64,000 nucleotides of DNA from Peptococcaceae bacterium CEB3 (GTDB lineage Bacteria > Bacillota > Desulfitobacteriia > Desulfitobacteriales > Desulfitobacteriaceae). The position numbers and the translations under genes are program-made. A model generated the notes under the pieces. That model saw only the letters and a list, made by a program, of their open reading frames with translations, was not told the origin of the DNA and ran no database searches. How positions within the stretch are numbered: the stretch's first letter is position 1; each line of letters starts with the position of its first letter. The stretch is taken from the NCBI GenBank assembly GCA_001029295.1, contig LDXJ01000052.1, forward strand, positions 29 through 64,028, given 5' to 3'. Positions 14,862 through 22,240 of the stretch are shown in pieces.

Positions 14862-15776
14862 TCAAATCGTCACCCTCAACCTGGAGAATTTTCGGATCCC
14901 ATGGAAAACGATCACCGACCCTACAGCGCTCAATATCGGCACCCAAGCCAAGTGAGTCGGCACAGGCTTGTATACCGCCGGATCGAGGAAGCGGTATATG
15001 AACATCACGGCCGGATTCACGGCAAACATCACGATCGTGAACATCATATACATAAAAATCTCGCCCCTGGTCTCCGCCTGCATGGATTCTTCCTCACGGA
15101 ATTTCCAGTCAAGTTCCCGGAACCCTTGTGTTTTAGCGCCGCTGACCCGCACGGTTTTTACCAAATCCACAAAAAAGCTAAACGACGGGTGGTCCACATC
15201 TTTTGCCAGCACATCCAGGGCCGCGGCCTCATTTTCCCCGGCCGCCAACCGGCGCAAAAACGCCGCGGTATACCGTTCCATCGGCGGCTCTTTCACCGCT
15301 TTCGCGGCTGTTTCCAAGGCGTCCCTAATCGTCCGCCCGGCAAAAAAGACGTCGTTAAATGAACTTACGAAAACGGAAATTTGCTTTTGGAGCACGTTGA
15401 GGGCTTTTGAACCTTTTTGCTCAAACCACATGCCCGGCAGCTGATAAGCCAGGGTCGCCATAATCAAAGCGGAGAAAAAATTTAAAGAAACAAAATACCA
15501 AACAAAGAACCCGATAAGCGCCGCCACTGTCGAGATATTTTTGAAACGTATCAGCGAGACGTCCAGAATCCTCAGCGACTGGAGGGTGGCTACTTTTGAT
15601 TTCCGCAGTTTTTTCTCTTTTTTGGCCCTCTGTTTATGCGCCTTGGCCGCCTTTTCTTTTGGTTTCCGCCTGGCCATGAGCTCGTCATGATGTGTGGGTT
15701 TGCGGATAAAATGCACAAGGACAATCCCGTCCGCAAAGCTCAAAAGAAATAACAAAGCCGTAATCAAAACGTTCAC
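14862..15776 (-). CDS. tadB: TadB-like pilus inner-membrane platform protein
   Basis: 304 residues: N-terminal helix, a very basic linker (about 32-66), helices around 78-118, a T2SSF bundle (FVSSFNDVFFAGRTIRDALETAAKAV) and C-terminal helices. The gene order TadA-TadB-TadC is the canonical one. GTG 15776 overlaps the tadA stop (GGTGA); because the ribosome binding site touches it, TTG 15767 is an alternative start. Confidence 0.85.
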   Translation of the reverse strand: MNVLITALLFLLSFADGIVLVHFIRKPTHHDELMARRKPKEKAAKAHKQRAKKEKKLRKSKVATLQSLRILDVSLIRFKNISTVAALIGFFVWYFVSLNFFSALIMATLAYQLPGMWFEQKGSKALNVLQKQISVFVSSFNDVFFAGRTIRDALETAAKAVKEPPMERYTAAFLRRLAAGENEAAALDVLAKDVDHPSFSFFVDLVKTVRVSGAKTQGFRELDWKFREEESMQAETRGEIFMYMMFTIVMFAVNPAVMFIYRFLDPAVYKPVPTHLAWVPILSAVGSVIVFHGIRKFSRLRVTI

Positions 15777-17080
15777 CCCCTTAATTGAATCTCCAATTGC
15801 CTTTCTGGAGAAAGGTCCGCCAGTTTTTGATGGGTTTTTGTCACAGGATCCAAGGCAAATAACGTCGTAAAAGGCTCCCCGTTTTTGCCCCGTTCGGAAT
15901 CAATGGGGTTAACTTCGACGATTTGAGTGATTTTCCGGCTGCCGTCTCGGAATCGGTCGATAAAGACCATGATGTGAATTTGTTCGCGAATGAACTCCTC
16001 TAACGACTCCCGGTCCATATCCATCTGTCCCGACAACTTGAGGTAAAACATCAGCAAGAACACAGCCCTCTTCGGGTTCCCGGCGTGCATCGTCGTAATA
16101 GGCCCTGGGTGGCCGGACGCGGTGGTCCGTAAAAACGGCGCGGCCTCTTCGCCTCGAATTTCCGAAACGCAGACCCGGTCCGGACGTTTCCGCATCGCCG
16201 CCTTAAACAGCTTAGACATAGTAATGCTTTGTTCTTCGTTCTCGCGTTCCACGGTTTGCAAGCTCAAAAACCGCTTTTTCCGGGCATTCGTTTCCCGTGT
16301 GTCCTCGATGAAAATTACATATTCATCGTCTGAAATCCCTTCCTCAATCAATTCCCGCACCAGCGCGGTTTTACCGGATCCGGTCCGGCCAAAAACCATG
16401 ACCGTAAGCCGGTTCCGGACGGCATTGAGCAGAAATTCCATTTCCTCTTCAGAGGCACTGCCCAGATTGACGAAATCCTTAGCGCTGAAATAGCGAGTCT
16501 GCGAAGCGGCTTTCCGGACATTAACCGTGATATATTCCGTGACCGGCGGCCGAGTAGCCTGTATCCGTTCACCGTCCCGCGTCTCCATATCCAAAAGAGG
16601 AGTATTTTCGTCAAAATGTCTTTTCCCGTCGGACATAACCATAATATGGGTATCAAACCAGAGGCTTAAATCCTCGGCATCCGCAAATGACTCGCGCACA
16701 TCATAGAGCGTCCCGCCCTTCTCGATCATAATGGTGTGAGGACCATTAATGATGATTTCGGTTATCTCTCCGTCTTTACGGTATTTTTCTAAAAACCCAA
16801 ACCCGAACAGATCATCCAGGACCATCTGGAGCAATTTGCCCTTCTCCGACTCCAAGAGCGACTGTTCTTGAACCAGAACCCTAATTTTACTTTCGATCTC
16901 TTTCCGGTGTTCCCACTTTGCTCGGATTAAATCATCCCGAACCAATTGTTCCCGAATTGCTGCCATCGCGGTTTGGATCGGGTCTTGTGAAGGGTTGGCA
17001 CGAGCCTTGATGATGGCCTCTTCTTGCAAATTTATGCCTGTTGTGACGACTTTCTCGGTTATAAGATTAATCTTAGGCAT
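15773..17080 (-). CDS. tadA: TadA/CpaF-type pilus assembly ATPase
   Basis: About 435 residues of a secretion ATPase of the GspE/VirB11 class. Walker A GRTGSGKT is near residue 233; downstream come EDTRE, the Asp-box-like RKRPDRVCVSEIRG and the His-box ASGHPGPITTMHAG. It powers extension (and perhaps retraction) of the Tad pilus. ATG 17080 is chosen for its GGGGGA ribosome binding site; the longer frame from 17122 begins inside the upstream gene. A second, truncated gene of this family lies at 52702. Confidence 0.9.
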   Translation of the reverse strand: MPKINLITEKVVTTGINLQEEAIIKARANPSQDPIQTAMAAIREQLVRDDLIRAKWEHRKEIESKIRVLVQEQSLLESEKGKLLQMVLDDLFGFGFLEKYRKDGEITEIIINGPHTIMIEKGGTLYDVRESFADAEDLSLWFDTHIMVMSDGKRHFDENTPLLDMETRDGERIQATRPPVTEYITVNVRKAASQTRYFSAKDFVNLGSASEEEMEFLLNAVRNRLTVMVFGRTGSGKTALVRELIEEGISDDEYVIFIEDTRETNARKKRFLSLQTVERENEEQSITMSKLFKAAMRKRPDRVCVSEIRGEEAAPFLRTTASGHPGPITTMHAGNPKRAVFLLMFYLKLSGQMDMDRESLEEFIREQIHIMVFIDRFRDGSRKITQIVEVNPIDSERGKNGEPFTTLFALDPVTKTHQKLADLSPERQLEIQLRG

Positions 17081-17094
17081 ACCCGCTTTTCCCC

Positions 17095-18324
17095 CTATTT
17101 GATCCCCAACAGGCTTTTCCAAAAGCCATTTTTCTTAACCCTCTTGGCTTGATTAAACGCCTTGCTGCCCTTGGCCCCCCAATCCAAGGGACTCAATATC
17201 TCCCAGACGTCCCGCCAGGCCGCGGGAATGTTTAATTTCCGGTCATTTATCATCCGATAATACCCCTCGGGATCTGCCGGAACCGTAGCAATTAAGGGAA
17301 TTCCGGTCGTTTCGGCAATCTCGACGTCTTTAACCCCGGCTGTGGGCACGTATTTGTTGATAATGAGTTTGAGTTTACCCGCGACGTCTTTTAACCCTTG
17401 GAGATTTTGCGTCCGTGTGATAAAACGCATTAATTTTTCCTCGGCTTTGATGGTCGGCTCCCCAATCAAAATAATGGTGTCAACCTCTTGCAGCGTTTTG
17501 TACACCGACAGCTCGGAAAGCTGGGGCGGCAAGTCATAAATCACGGTGTCATACGCTTGGCTGTTAACCCAGCTATAGAGATTGGCGATATTGTCTTCAT
17601 CACATTTCATGCCCAGCGTATCGGCACCAATCGGTAAAACGGCGATATCATCCACCTTTTGTAAGTATCCCTGGACCCTTTCCCGAAAAAGGTCATATTG
17701 TTCCCACTCCTCGTCCAGAATGCTTCCCAAGCCTTCCGTAACCGGCGGCGCCCCCAGAGCCTGCAAAACACCCGCGTTGTCGTTGTCTGATTCGACAATG
17801 CAGACGGAATGCCCGGACTCTTGAGCCAGTTTGCCGATCATGACTGAGGCGGTCGTTTTGCCGATCCCGCCCAACGGGGAATAACAGGCTATTTTTAACC
17901 GGGTTTTCGGTTTGACAACTGGCACAAGACTAACGTTCGAGTCCTCCGATTCGACAAAATTCCAGGCAAACTCGTCGTCCGCGTGATCACCGTCCAAAGT
18001 CCGCCGAATCCACCCGGACACATTTTCAGCCGGCGCCAAGTATAATAAATTTGCCTCGGCGATCTTTTCTAGGTCCGAAGCACCTAAAGTGTCACAGACT
18101 TGATTATTGGCATAAATGATTCCGACTTGAGCTTGACCCGGGGTATACCCGGATAAATCCAAAGCTTGTTTGCGGAAAATAATATGGACTTCCGCACTGG
18201 GGACCGCGCTAAACCCGGATAACATGGGGACAATAATCGGATTTCCGCCGTTTTCCCGTACCAGTTCGGCGACACGTTCGACCCCCGAACTGGTCTGCGG
18301 CCCACAAATAACCACCGTTTTCAT
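17095..18324 (-). CDS. TadZ/CpaE-like ParA-type ATPase with intact P-loop
   Basis: 409 residues. An N-terminal receiver-like domain (about 1-120) is followed by a MinD/ParA domain with the deviant Walker A SPLGGIGKTTA near residue 150. TadZ/CpaE proteins place the Tad machine in the cell. The ATG at 18324 overlaps the stop of the preceding, related gene (TTTGATG) with GGAGGTGG upstream. Having two such proteins in a row, one with and one without the signature lysine, suggests a heteromeric positioning unit. Confidence 0.8.
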   Translation of the reverse strand: MKTVVICGPQTSSGVERVAELVRENGGNPIIVPMLSGFSAVPSAEVHIIFRKQALDLSGYTPGQAQVGIIYANNQVCDTLGASDLEKIAEANLLYLAPAENVSGWIRRTLDGDHADDEFAWNFVESEDSNVSLVPVVKPKTRLKIACYSPLGGIGKTTASVMIGKLAQESGHSVCIVESDNDNAGVLQALGAPPVTEGLGSILDEEWEQYDLFRERVQGYLQKVDDIAVLPIGADTLGMKCDEDNIANLYSWVNSQAYDTVIYDLPPQLSELSVYKTLQEVDTIILIGEPTIKAEEKLMRFITRTQNLQGLKDVAGKLKLIINKYVPTAGVKDVEIAETTGIPLIATVPADPEGYYRMINDRKLNIPAAWRDVWEILSPLDWGAKGSKAFNQAKRVKKNGFWKSLLGIK

Positions 18325-19415
18325 CAAATCCCACCTCCGATGACGACCTGCGCGGCCTTAATTATTTTTGTGAGAGATTTTTTGATCTGCCCAGTCGTTT
18401 TCCCGTGAGCCACCTGTTCCCAATCGGCCGAGTCTTTGATCGGGAATTCCGCTTTGATACCGGTCAGCAATTCAAGTTCGCCCGGATCGCCCCCGCGCAT
18501 AACCCAACCGGGAATTATCCGGGTCCAATGAGCCTCCCTGGACATAACCGCAAACCGGACGGCCGAATCCACGGCGACCGGCGAGGCTCCGGCGACCGGG
18601 AATACTTTATTGGCCATCCAAAGCGCCGCGTTCGCCAGGGGAAAGGTGAGATCGCTTCCGGCATCCACCACCACGTAGCCGGAACGCCGACTGGCCCAAC
18701 GATAAAGCTCTTTAGCCGCCGGCAGCGTCCAGTGGGTTTTCCCATGTAAATTCCCCGCCGCCGAAATCGGCAAGATCTCCAACCCTTTGCGAATTTCCGT
18801 GAGGTACGGGCCCATCGTGGCTTCGCCGATTTCGTCCGGGGAAATATCCGAAAAGGTATCCAGTCCCTGCTTAGCCGGCGATTGACCAAACATCCTAGCG
18901 AGACTGCCCCCGCTGCGGGCGGCCTCAATGACCATGACAGGGATCCCTTGGGCATAGAGCTCCCTCGCAACCGCCGCTGACACAGACGAGACCCCCAAGC
19001 CGCCCTTCGTCCCCAAAAACACGATGATCTGATTTGCGGCCACCATTTGCGGGACCGGGCTGTGGGCATGTTCAAAAAAACTCCGTTTGCGCTCTATCGC
19101 CTCGACGAATACGTCTTTAGCCGGTGGGGCGTTCCAGGAAAAATCCTCCTCGACCGTGACGGACAGCTTGTTGGCTGTGTCCTCATTAACCGATATGGCA
19201 TAAGGGCCCCCGGGTTCCAACGTCCGAAACATCACTTCAAAATGCCCCTCTTCGTTGGTAAAGCCCGTTTCCGCTTTAGAGGCAATTTGGGCCTTGACTT
19301 CGGCATTAATCCGGGGCTGACCCGCCGAGTCCAGAAAATAGCCGCTGACTTTGAACGGACATGACACCGTAACCGATCCCGTATGTTCATGGTTGACTTG
19401 AATCCCAACCCACAT
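18324..19415 (-). CDS. CpaE-like MinD-family protein with N-terminal Ig-like domain and degenerate P-loop
   Basis: 363 residues. The first ~95 residues look like a carboxypeptidase-regulatory/Ig-like beta domain (VSGYFLDSAGQP…TGFTNEEGHFEV). The rest is MinD-like: FLGTKGGLGVSSVSAAVA near residue 135, where the usual GK[ST] lysine is Val. CpaE/TadZ proteins often have such atypical P-loops. Start ATG 19415 has GAGGGGG upstream inside boundary repeat copy D. A domain normally found on extracytoplasmic proteins fused to a cytoplasmic ATPase is unusual. Confidence 0.7.
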   Translation of the reverse strand: MWVGIQVNHEHTGSVTVSCPFKVSGYFLDSAGQPRINAEVKAQIASKAETGFTNEEGHFEVMFRTLEPGGPYAISVNEDTANKLSVTVEEDFSWNAPPAKDVFVEAIERKRSFFEHAHSPVPQMVAANQIIVFLGTKGGLGVSSVSAAVARELYAQGIPVMVIEAARSGGSLARMFGQSPAKQGLDTFSDISPDEIGEATMGPYLTEIRKGLEILPISAAGNLHGKTHWTLPAAKELYRWASRRSGYVVVDAGSDLTFPLANAALWMANKVFPVAGASPVAVDSAVRFAVMSREAHWTRIIPGWVMRGGDPGELELLTGIKAEFPIKDSADWEQVAHGKTTGQIKKSLTKIIKAAQVVIGGGI

Positions 19416-19419
19416 CGTT

Positions 19420-19456
19420 AAAAACCCCCTCACTTATAGGTGGTTTTTGTCCAACA
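19420..19456 (-). repeat. Gene-boundary repeat copy D, between the HD-GYP and CpaE-like genes
   Basis: Core at 19439-19456. The HD-GYP frame is read through the core (C-W-T-K-T-T-Y-K) and stops at TGA in the loop, directly before the GAGGGGG ribosome binding site of the next gene. Confidence 0.9.
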
Positions 19457-20038
19457 AGCGACAACGTCTGGATCAAATTTTATCCCCGCTAATTTTTTGA
19501 TATAGCCGAGTGCATCGTCCCCCGACCACGGGGGGGCATAAACCCTATGGGATACCAATGCATCATAGACATCGGCAATGGTCACGATACGGGCGAAGGG
19601 GTGAATTGCCTTATCGCTAAGCCCCCTAGGGTAGCCCGAACCATCCCAATTTTCGTGGTGCTGCAAAATAATCGCCTTTGATGCCGACGGCAAGGGCGGA
19701 CTGATCTCATAGCCTTTTTCCGGATGTTGCCGGACAACGAGAATTTCTTGGCTGTCCAAAGACCCCGGTTTTGTTAAAATTTCTTGAGGAACAAAAAGTT
19801 TACCAATGTCGTGCAGCAAGGCTCCGTAGCCCAGTTGCCTCAGTTGTTCATCCGAATATTTGGCCTCAATACCCAGCAATAAGGCCAGCTGGTACACGTT
19901 CACACTGTGCAAATAGGTGTACTCGTCCCATGCTTTTAACGCATCCAGAATAGGAAACTGGGACAGATTGATACGCTCCAAAAAGGCCACCCCTTCGGTT
20001 AAAAAGTTAAAATACGGAAAAAACCGGTTCCAAACCAA
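19430..20038 (-). CDS. HD-GYP c-di-GMP phosphodiesterase
   Basis: 202 residues, essentially a stand-alone HD-GYP domain: HSVNVYQLALLLG, LLHDIGK, HHENWDGSGYP and IVTIADVYDAL are all present. HD-GYP enzymes hydrolyse c-di-GMP, so this is the natural counterpart of the GGDEF protein at 9194. Its last residues are encoded by boundary repeat copy D, so the ribosome finishing this gene opens the next one. Start is TTG 20038. Intact motifs suggest activity; a role in resetting pilus or channel function is inference. Confidence 0.85.
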   Translation of the reverse strand: MVWNRFFPYFNFLTEGVAFLERINLSQFPILDALKAWDEYTYLHSVNVYQLALLLGIEAKYSDEQLRQLGYGALLHDIGKLFVPQEILTKPGSLDSQEILVVRQHPEKGYEISPPLPSASKAIILQHHENWDGSGYPRGLSDKAIHPFARIVTIADVYDALVSHRVYAPPWSGDDALGYIKKLAGIKFDPDVVACWTKTTYK

Positions 20039-20094
20039 TGTCCTAAGACCATAAACAAAACGAGCGCAATGAGAAAAACAAGCAAAGTGAACAA
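19999..20094 (-). CDS. Possible single-helix membrane peptide (31-37 aa)
   Basis: Between repeat copy E and the HD-GYP gene a short frame encodes almost only hydrophobic residues (LFTLLVFLIALVLFMVLGHW) and stops just inside the HD-GYP gene. Start codon unclear: TTG 20094 or the non-standard ATC 20112 that directly follows AGGGGGAG. Real expression is uncertain. Confidence 0.35.
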   Translation of the reverse strand: MFTLLVFLIALVLFMVLGHWFGTGFFRILTF

Positions 20095-20114
20095 CCCATC
20101 CGACGTTTTGATCT

Positions 20115-20142
20115 CCCCCTAATTAGTGGTTTTTGTCCAACA
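20115..20142 (-). repeat. Gene-boundary repeat copy E, after the glycosyltransferase gene
   Basis: Core at 20125-20142, 17 of 18 bases conserved (last base differs). The upstream gene stops at TAG inside it, immediately before GGGGGAG. Confidence 0.85.
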
Positions 20143-21441
20143 CGAAACTTTGCCATCGTCATAAACCTGGTGCCAACCGGGTAACAGCCAGATTTGATCG
20201 GCAACGATGCTGTGATTCGGGAACACCATATATTTCGCGTTTGGAATATCCACGCGTAAAAGTCTCCTCAAGGGATATTGCCCCACCAGGGTTTCAAAGT
20301 AATGGTCGTACCAAGACTGTCCGAGCCAGATGTCCCGTCCGTCACAAATGGGTTTCAACCCAGCCATTTCCATGGTTGAGCCGTATTCGTACTGATTCAG
20401 CACCCGAACCGCATGAACGGACTTTAAATATTGAACCGCCTGATATTCCACCGGACGGGCAAACGGCTGAGTGATCCAGATTGGAGTCGTCATCAAAAAA
20501 ACACTGAAAACCCCGACAGTGACAAGCGCCATAACCTTTTTTAATGCCGGGGTGAGAGGCGGACATTCAATCACAAGCATGTCGATGATCGCCGAATAAA
20601 TTCCCAGCCGCCGCGAGAACAAAAAGGCCGCGGTGCCAAAAAACACCCAGAGCTTGGACCGTAAATCCCCCCGCTTTATCACTTGGTACCCGGCAATCAA
20701 AGCAAAGCCAATGACAATCCAGGGGAGTGCCCCATGAAAATTCGGCGACCGGTATTCCGGGATCAAAAGGCTCAACCGGTTGCCCTGCATTTTCGTAAAG
20801 GCCACCAGGGACCCGAGACTCGTGGGACTCACAAAAAAGCCGCCGAGCGAAATAAACCACGGCTTCCAGAGCGTCCGCCAATCTCGCTGAATCAAAGTCT
20901 CGATCCCCAGCAGTCCGAGCCATAAAATGGCGGAGGCATGGGTGTTATTCCAGGGAATAACCAAAAGTGACAACAGGGAAAGGTTCCGGCCCCTCAATAT
21001 CCCAACAAGGGCTATCGCGAAAAAGAGATAAGAGAATATTTGCGGTCTGACCACGGCGGCCGACCCCGCCGCAAAGAAAAAGCAGAGCCAAAGCCAACCG
21101 AACTCAGGTATTTTGAGCCGGGAGTGCCACAGGATGAGCCCAAAAAGGCAGCCATATACCACGACCACCAGCCAGCGATCCCCGGCCCATCCGAACAGGG
21201 AATAGATCCACCCCGCCAACAGGTCAAAGCCCCATTCCGCGTTGGCCCACGGAGTGTCCGGCGCTTTCCAGGTAAACCCGTCCCGGTGTAAAATCGCGTG
21301 ATGCCGCAGCATCCAAAGGCCGTTGTGGACGTGCCAGCCGGGATCGTAAGCCCAGCCGCCAATACCGGCGAAACCCCAGGCGATGACCAGTCCGGCCCCA
21401 AATAAAATAAGCTTGCCCCACTGTTTTTGTCGGATTGACAT
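20119..21441 (-). CDS. Polytopic GT-C-like glycosyltransferase
   Basis: 440 residues with about ten hydrophobic segments. The N-terminal pattern, a helix followed by acidic/His residues (YDPGWHVHNGLWMLRHHAIL) and then NAEWGFDLL, is that of GT-C fold membrane glycosyltransferases using lipid-linked sugars. A soluble C-terminal region follows from about residue 340. Placement in a pilus locus suggests modification of pilin or adhesin. The start at 21441 is set by GAGGGGTGG in repeat copy F; the C-terminus (…CWTKTTN) is encoded by copy E, so this gene is bounded by repeats on both sides. Confidence 0.7.
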   Translation of the reverse strand: MSIRQKQWGKLILFGAGLVIAWGFAGIGGWAYDPGWHVHNGLWMLRHHAILHRDGFTWKAPDTPWANAEWGFDLLAGWIYSLFGWAGDRWLVVVVYGCLFGLILWHSRLKIPEFGWLWLCFFFAAGSAAVVRPQIFSYLFFAIALVGILRGRNLSLLSLLVIPWNNTHASAILWLGLLGIETLIQRDWRTLWKPWFISLGGFFVSPTSLGSLVAFTKMQGNRLSLLIPEYRSPNFHGALPWIVIGFALIAGYQVIKRGDLRSKLWVFFGTAAFLFSRRLGIYSAIIDMLVIECPPLTPALKKVMALVTVGVFSVFLMTTPIWITQPFARPVEYQAVQYLKSVHAVRVLNQYEYGSTMEMAGLKPICDGRDIWLGQSWYDHYFETLVGQYPLRRLLRVDIPNAKYMVFPNHSIVADQIWLLPGWHQVYDDGKVSCWTKTTN

Positions 21442-21444
21442 TGG

Positions 21445-21482
21445 AAAACCACCCCTCACAGAAAGGTGGTTTTTGTCCAACA
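21445..21482 (-). repeat. Gene-boundary repeat copy F, upstream of the glycosyltransferase gene
   Basis: Core at 21465-21482. AAAACCACC (21445-21453) and GGTGGTTTT (21465-21473) can form a nine-pair stem that includes the downstream ribosome binding site. Confidence 0.9.
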
Positions 21483-21487
21483 CGAGA

Positions 21488-21673
21488 TTAATGCCCGTCT
21501 ATCGGCAGCGTCGCCCACGCCAACAAGTAAAGAGTCCCCGTTAGCCCCCAAGCAAACAAGGTTACGACCGCAGTCACCCTAATCGACCACGGCGGCAGCC
21601 CCAGCCATTCGGCAATGCCGCCGCACACGCCGCCGATAAGTTTGTGCCGGCTGGACCGGAACAACGGAATCAT
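21488..21673 (-). CDS. PspC-domain membrane protein
   Basis: 61 residues matching a minimal PspC domain: short basic start, KLIGGVCGGIAEWLGL, then a hydrophobic helix (LFAWGLTGTLYLLAWATLPI). PspC proteins sit in the membrane and often sense envelope stress, for example from secretion channels. It is the first gene of the Tad/T4SS train and is preceded by a duplicated promoter/leader block. ATG 21673 lies a few bases after a G-run that may disturb reading of the exact ribosome binding site. Confidence 0.8.
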   Translation of the reverse strand: MIPLFRSSRHKLIGGVCGGIAEWLGLPPWSIRVTAVVTLFAWGLTGTLYLLAWATLPIDGH

Positions 21674-21704
21674 GAAAGCGTCACCCCCCCCCCTTCCCCT
21701 TTAA

Positions 21705-21852
21705 TTTGCCCTGGGACCTCATTGTTTGCCCCGTTCTGCCGTTGGACATTGATGCCGGCATGAATTGTACTGCTTAGATATTCAAATACTATACGGGGCA
21801 AATACGAGGCGCTTGTTCAATTTTGTACAACGTTCACATCAAATATTATCAA
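21705..21852 (-). repeat. Duplicated promoter/leader block, copy 1 (before the PspC gene)
   Basis: About 148 bp closely similar to 22088-22234, both oriented toward a minus-strand gene start 15-32 bp further on. At the upstream end TTGATAATATTTGAT precedes TGTACAAAATTGAAC, a plausible promoter with an operator-like motif. The rest is a leader of about 110 bases ending in GGGGCAAACA…GGGCAAAT. Confidence 0.75.
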
Positions 21853-22073
21853 TCAAGGGTATGAATTTGTCTCGGATCATATGCCTCGCGAAATACTCCA
21901 AGATCAACGACGACAAAGCGATTTTGCGGATGAATGTAGACAATTTTCCCAGTCCGCCGACCGATGCTCTCCGGGCTGACCTTGCCTCCGAGCCACGGTT
22001 TCACGCTAACCCGCTGCCCGAGCCGTACCTCAATTTTGTTTGTGACACCTTGGTTTGTCCTCATGCTGCTCAT
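21849..22073 (-). CDS. Small SH3-like basic protein, unknown function
   Basis: About 74 residues from ATG 22073 (AAGGGGGAGG just upstream). The frame remains open back to 22175 through the duplicated leader, but the leader copy before the PspC gene has an early stop, so I do not count that part as coding. The sequence (VRLGQRVSVKPWLGGKV…RTGKIVYIHPQNRFVVVDLG) resembles a small beta-barrel, like those in plasmid proteins binding nucleic acid or other proteins. Family not recognised. Confidence 0.6.
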   Translation of the reverse strand: MSSMRTNQGVTNKIEVRLGQRVSVKPWLGGKVSPESIGRRTGKIVYIHPQNRFVVVDLGVFREAYDPRQIHTLD

Positions 22074-22087
22074 CCTCCCCCTTTTGA

Positions 22088-22234
22088 TTTGCCCTGAGAC
22101 CGTGCTGTTTGCCCCATCCTGCCTTCGGATATTGATACTGGCATGAACTGTACCGTTTGGATATTCAAATACCACTCGGGGAAAATATGAGGTGCTTGTT
22201 CAATTTTGTACACACTCATATCAAATATTATCAA
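22088..22234 (-). repeat. Duplicated promoter/leader block, copy 2 (before the 21849 gene)
   Basis: About 147 bp, the partner of 21705-21852. TTGATAATATTTGATATGAG at the upstream edge and a conserved leader follow. No known riboswitch consensus was recognised. Confidence 0.75.
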
Positions 22235-22240
22235 ACCGGG

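Noticed and set aside
12973-21482. CRISPR array
   Set aside because: The repeat copies are 0.7-5 kb apart with genes between them, not short regular spacers, and no cas genes other than a Cas4-like nuclease were seen.
21705-22234. c-di-GMP riboswitch in the duplicated leader
   Set aside because: Tempting because GGDEF and HD-GYP genes are near and GGGCAAA occurs, but the order of conserved GEMM elements and the expected tetraloop stem could not be matched.
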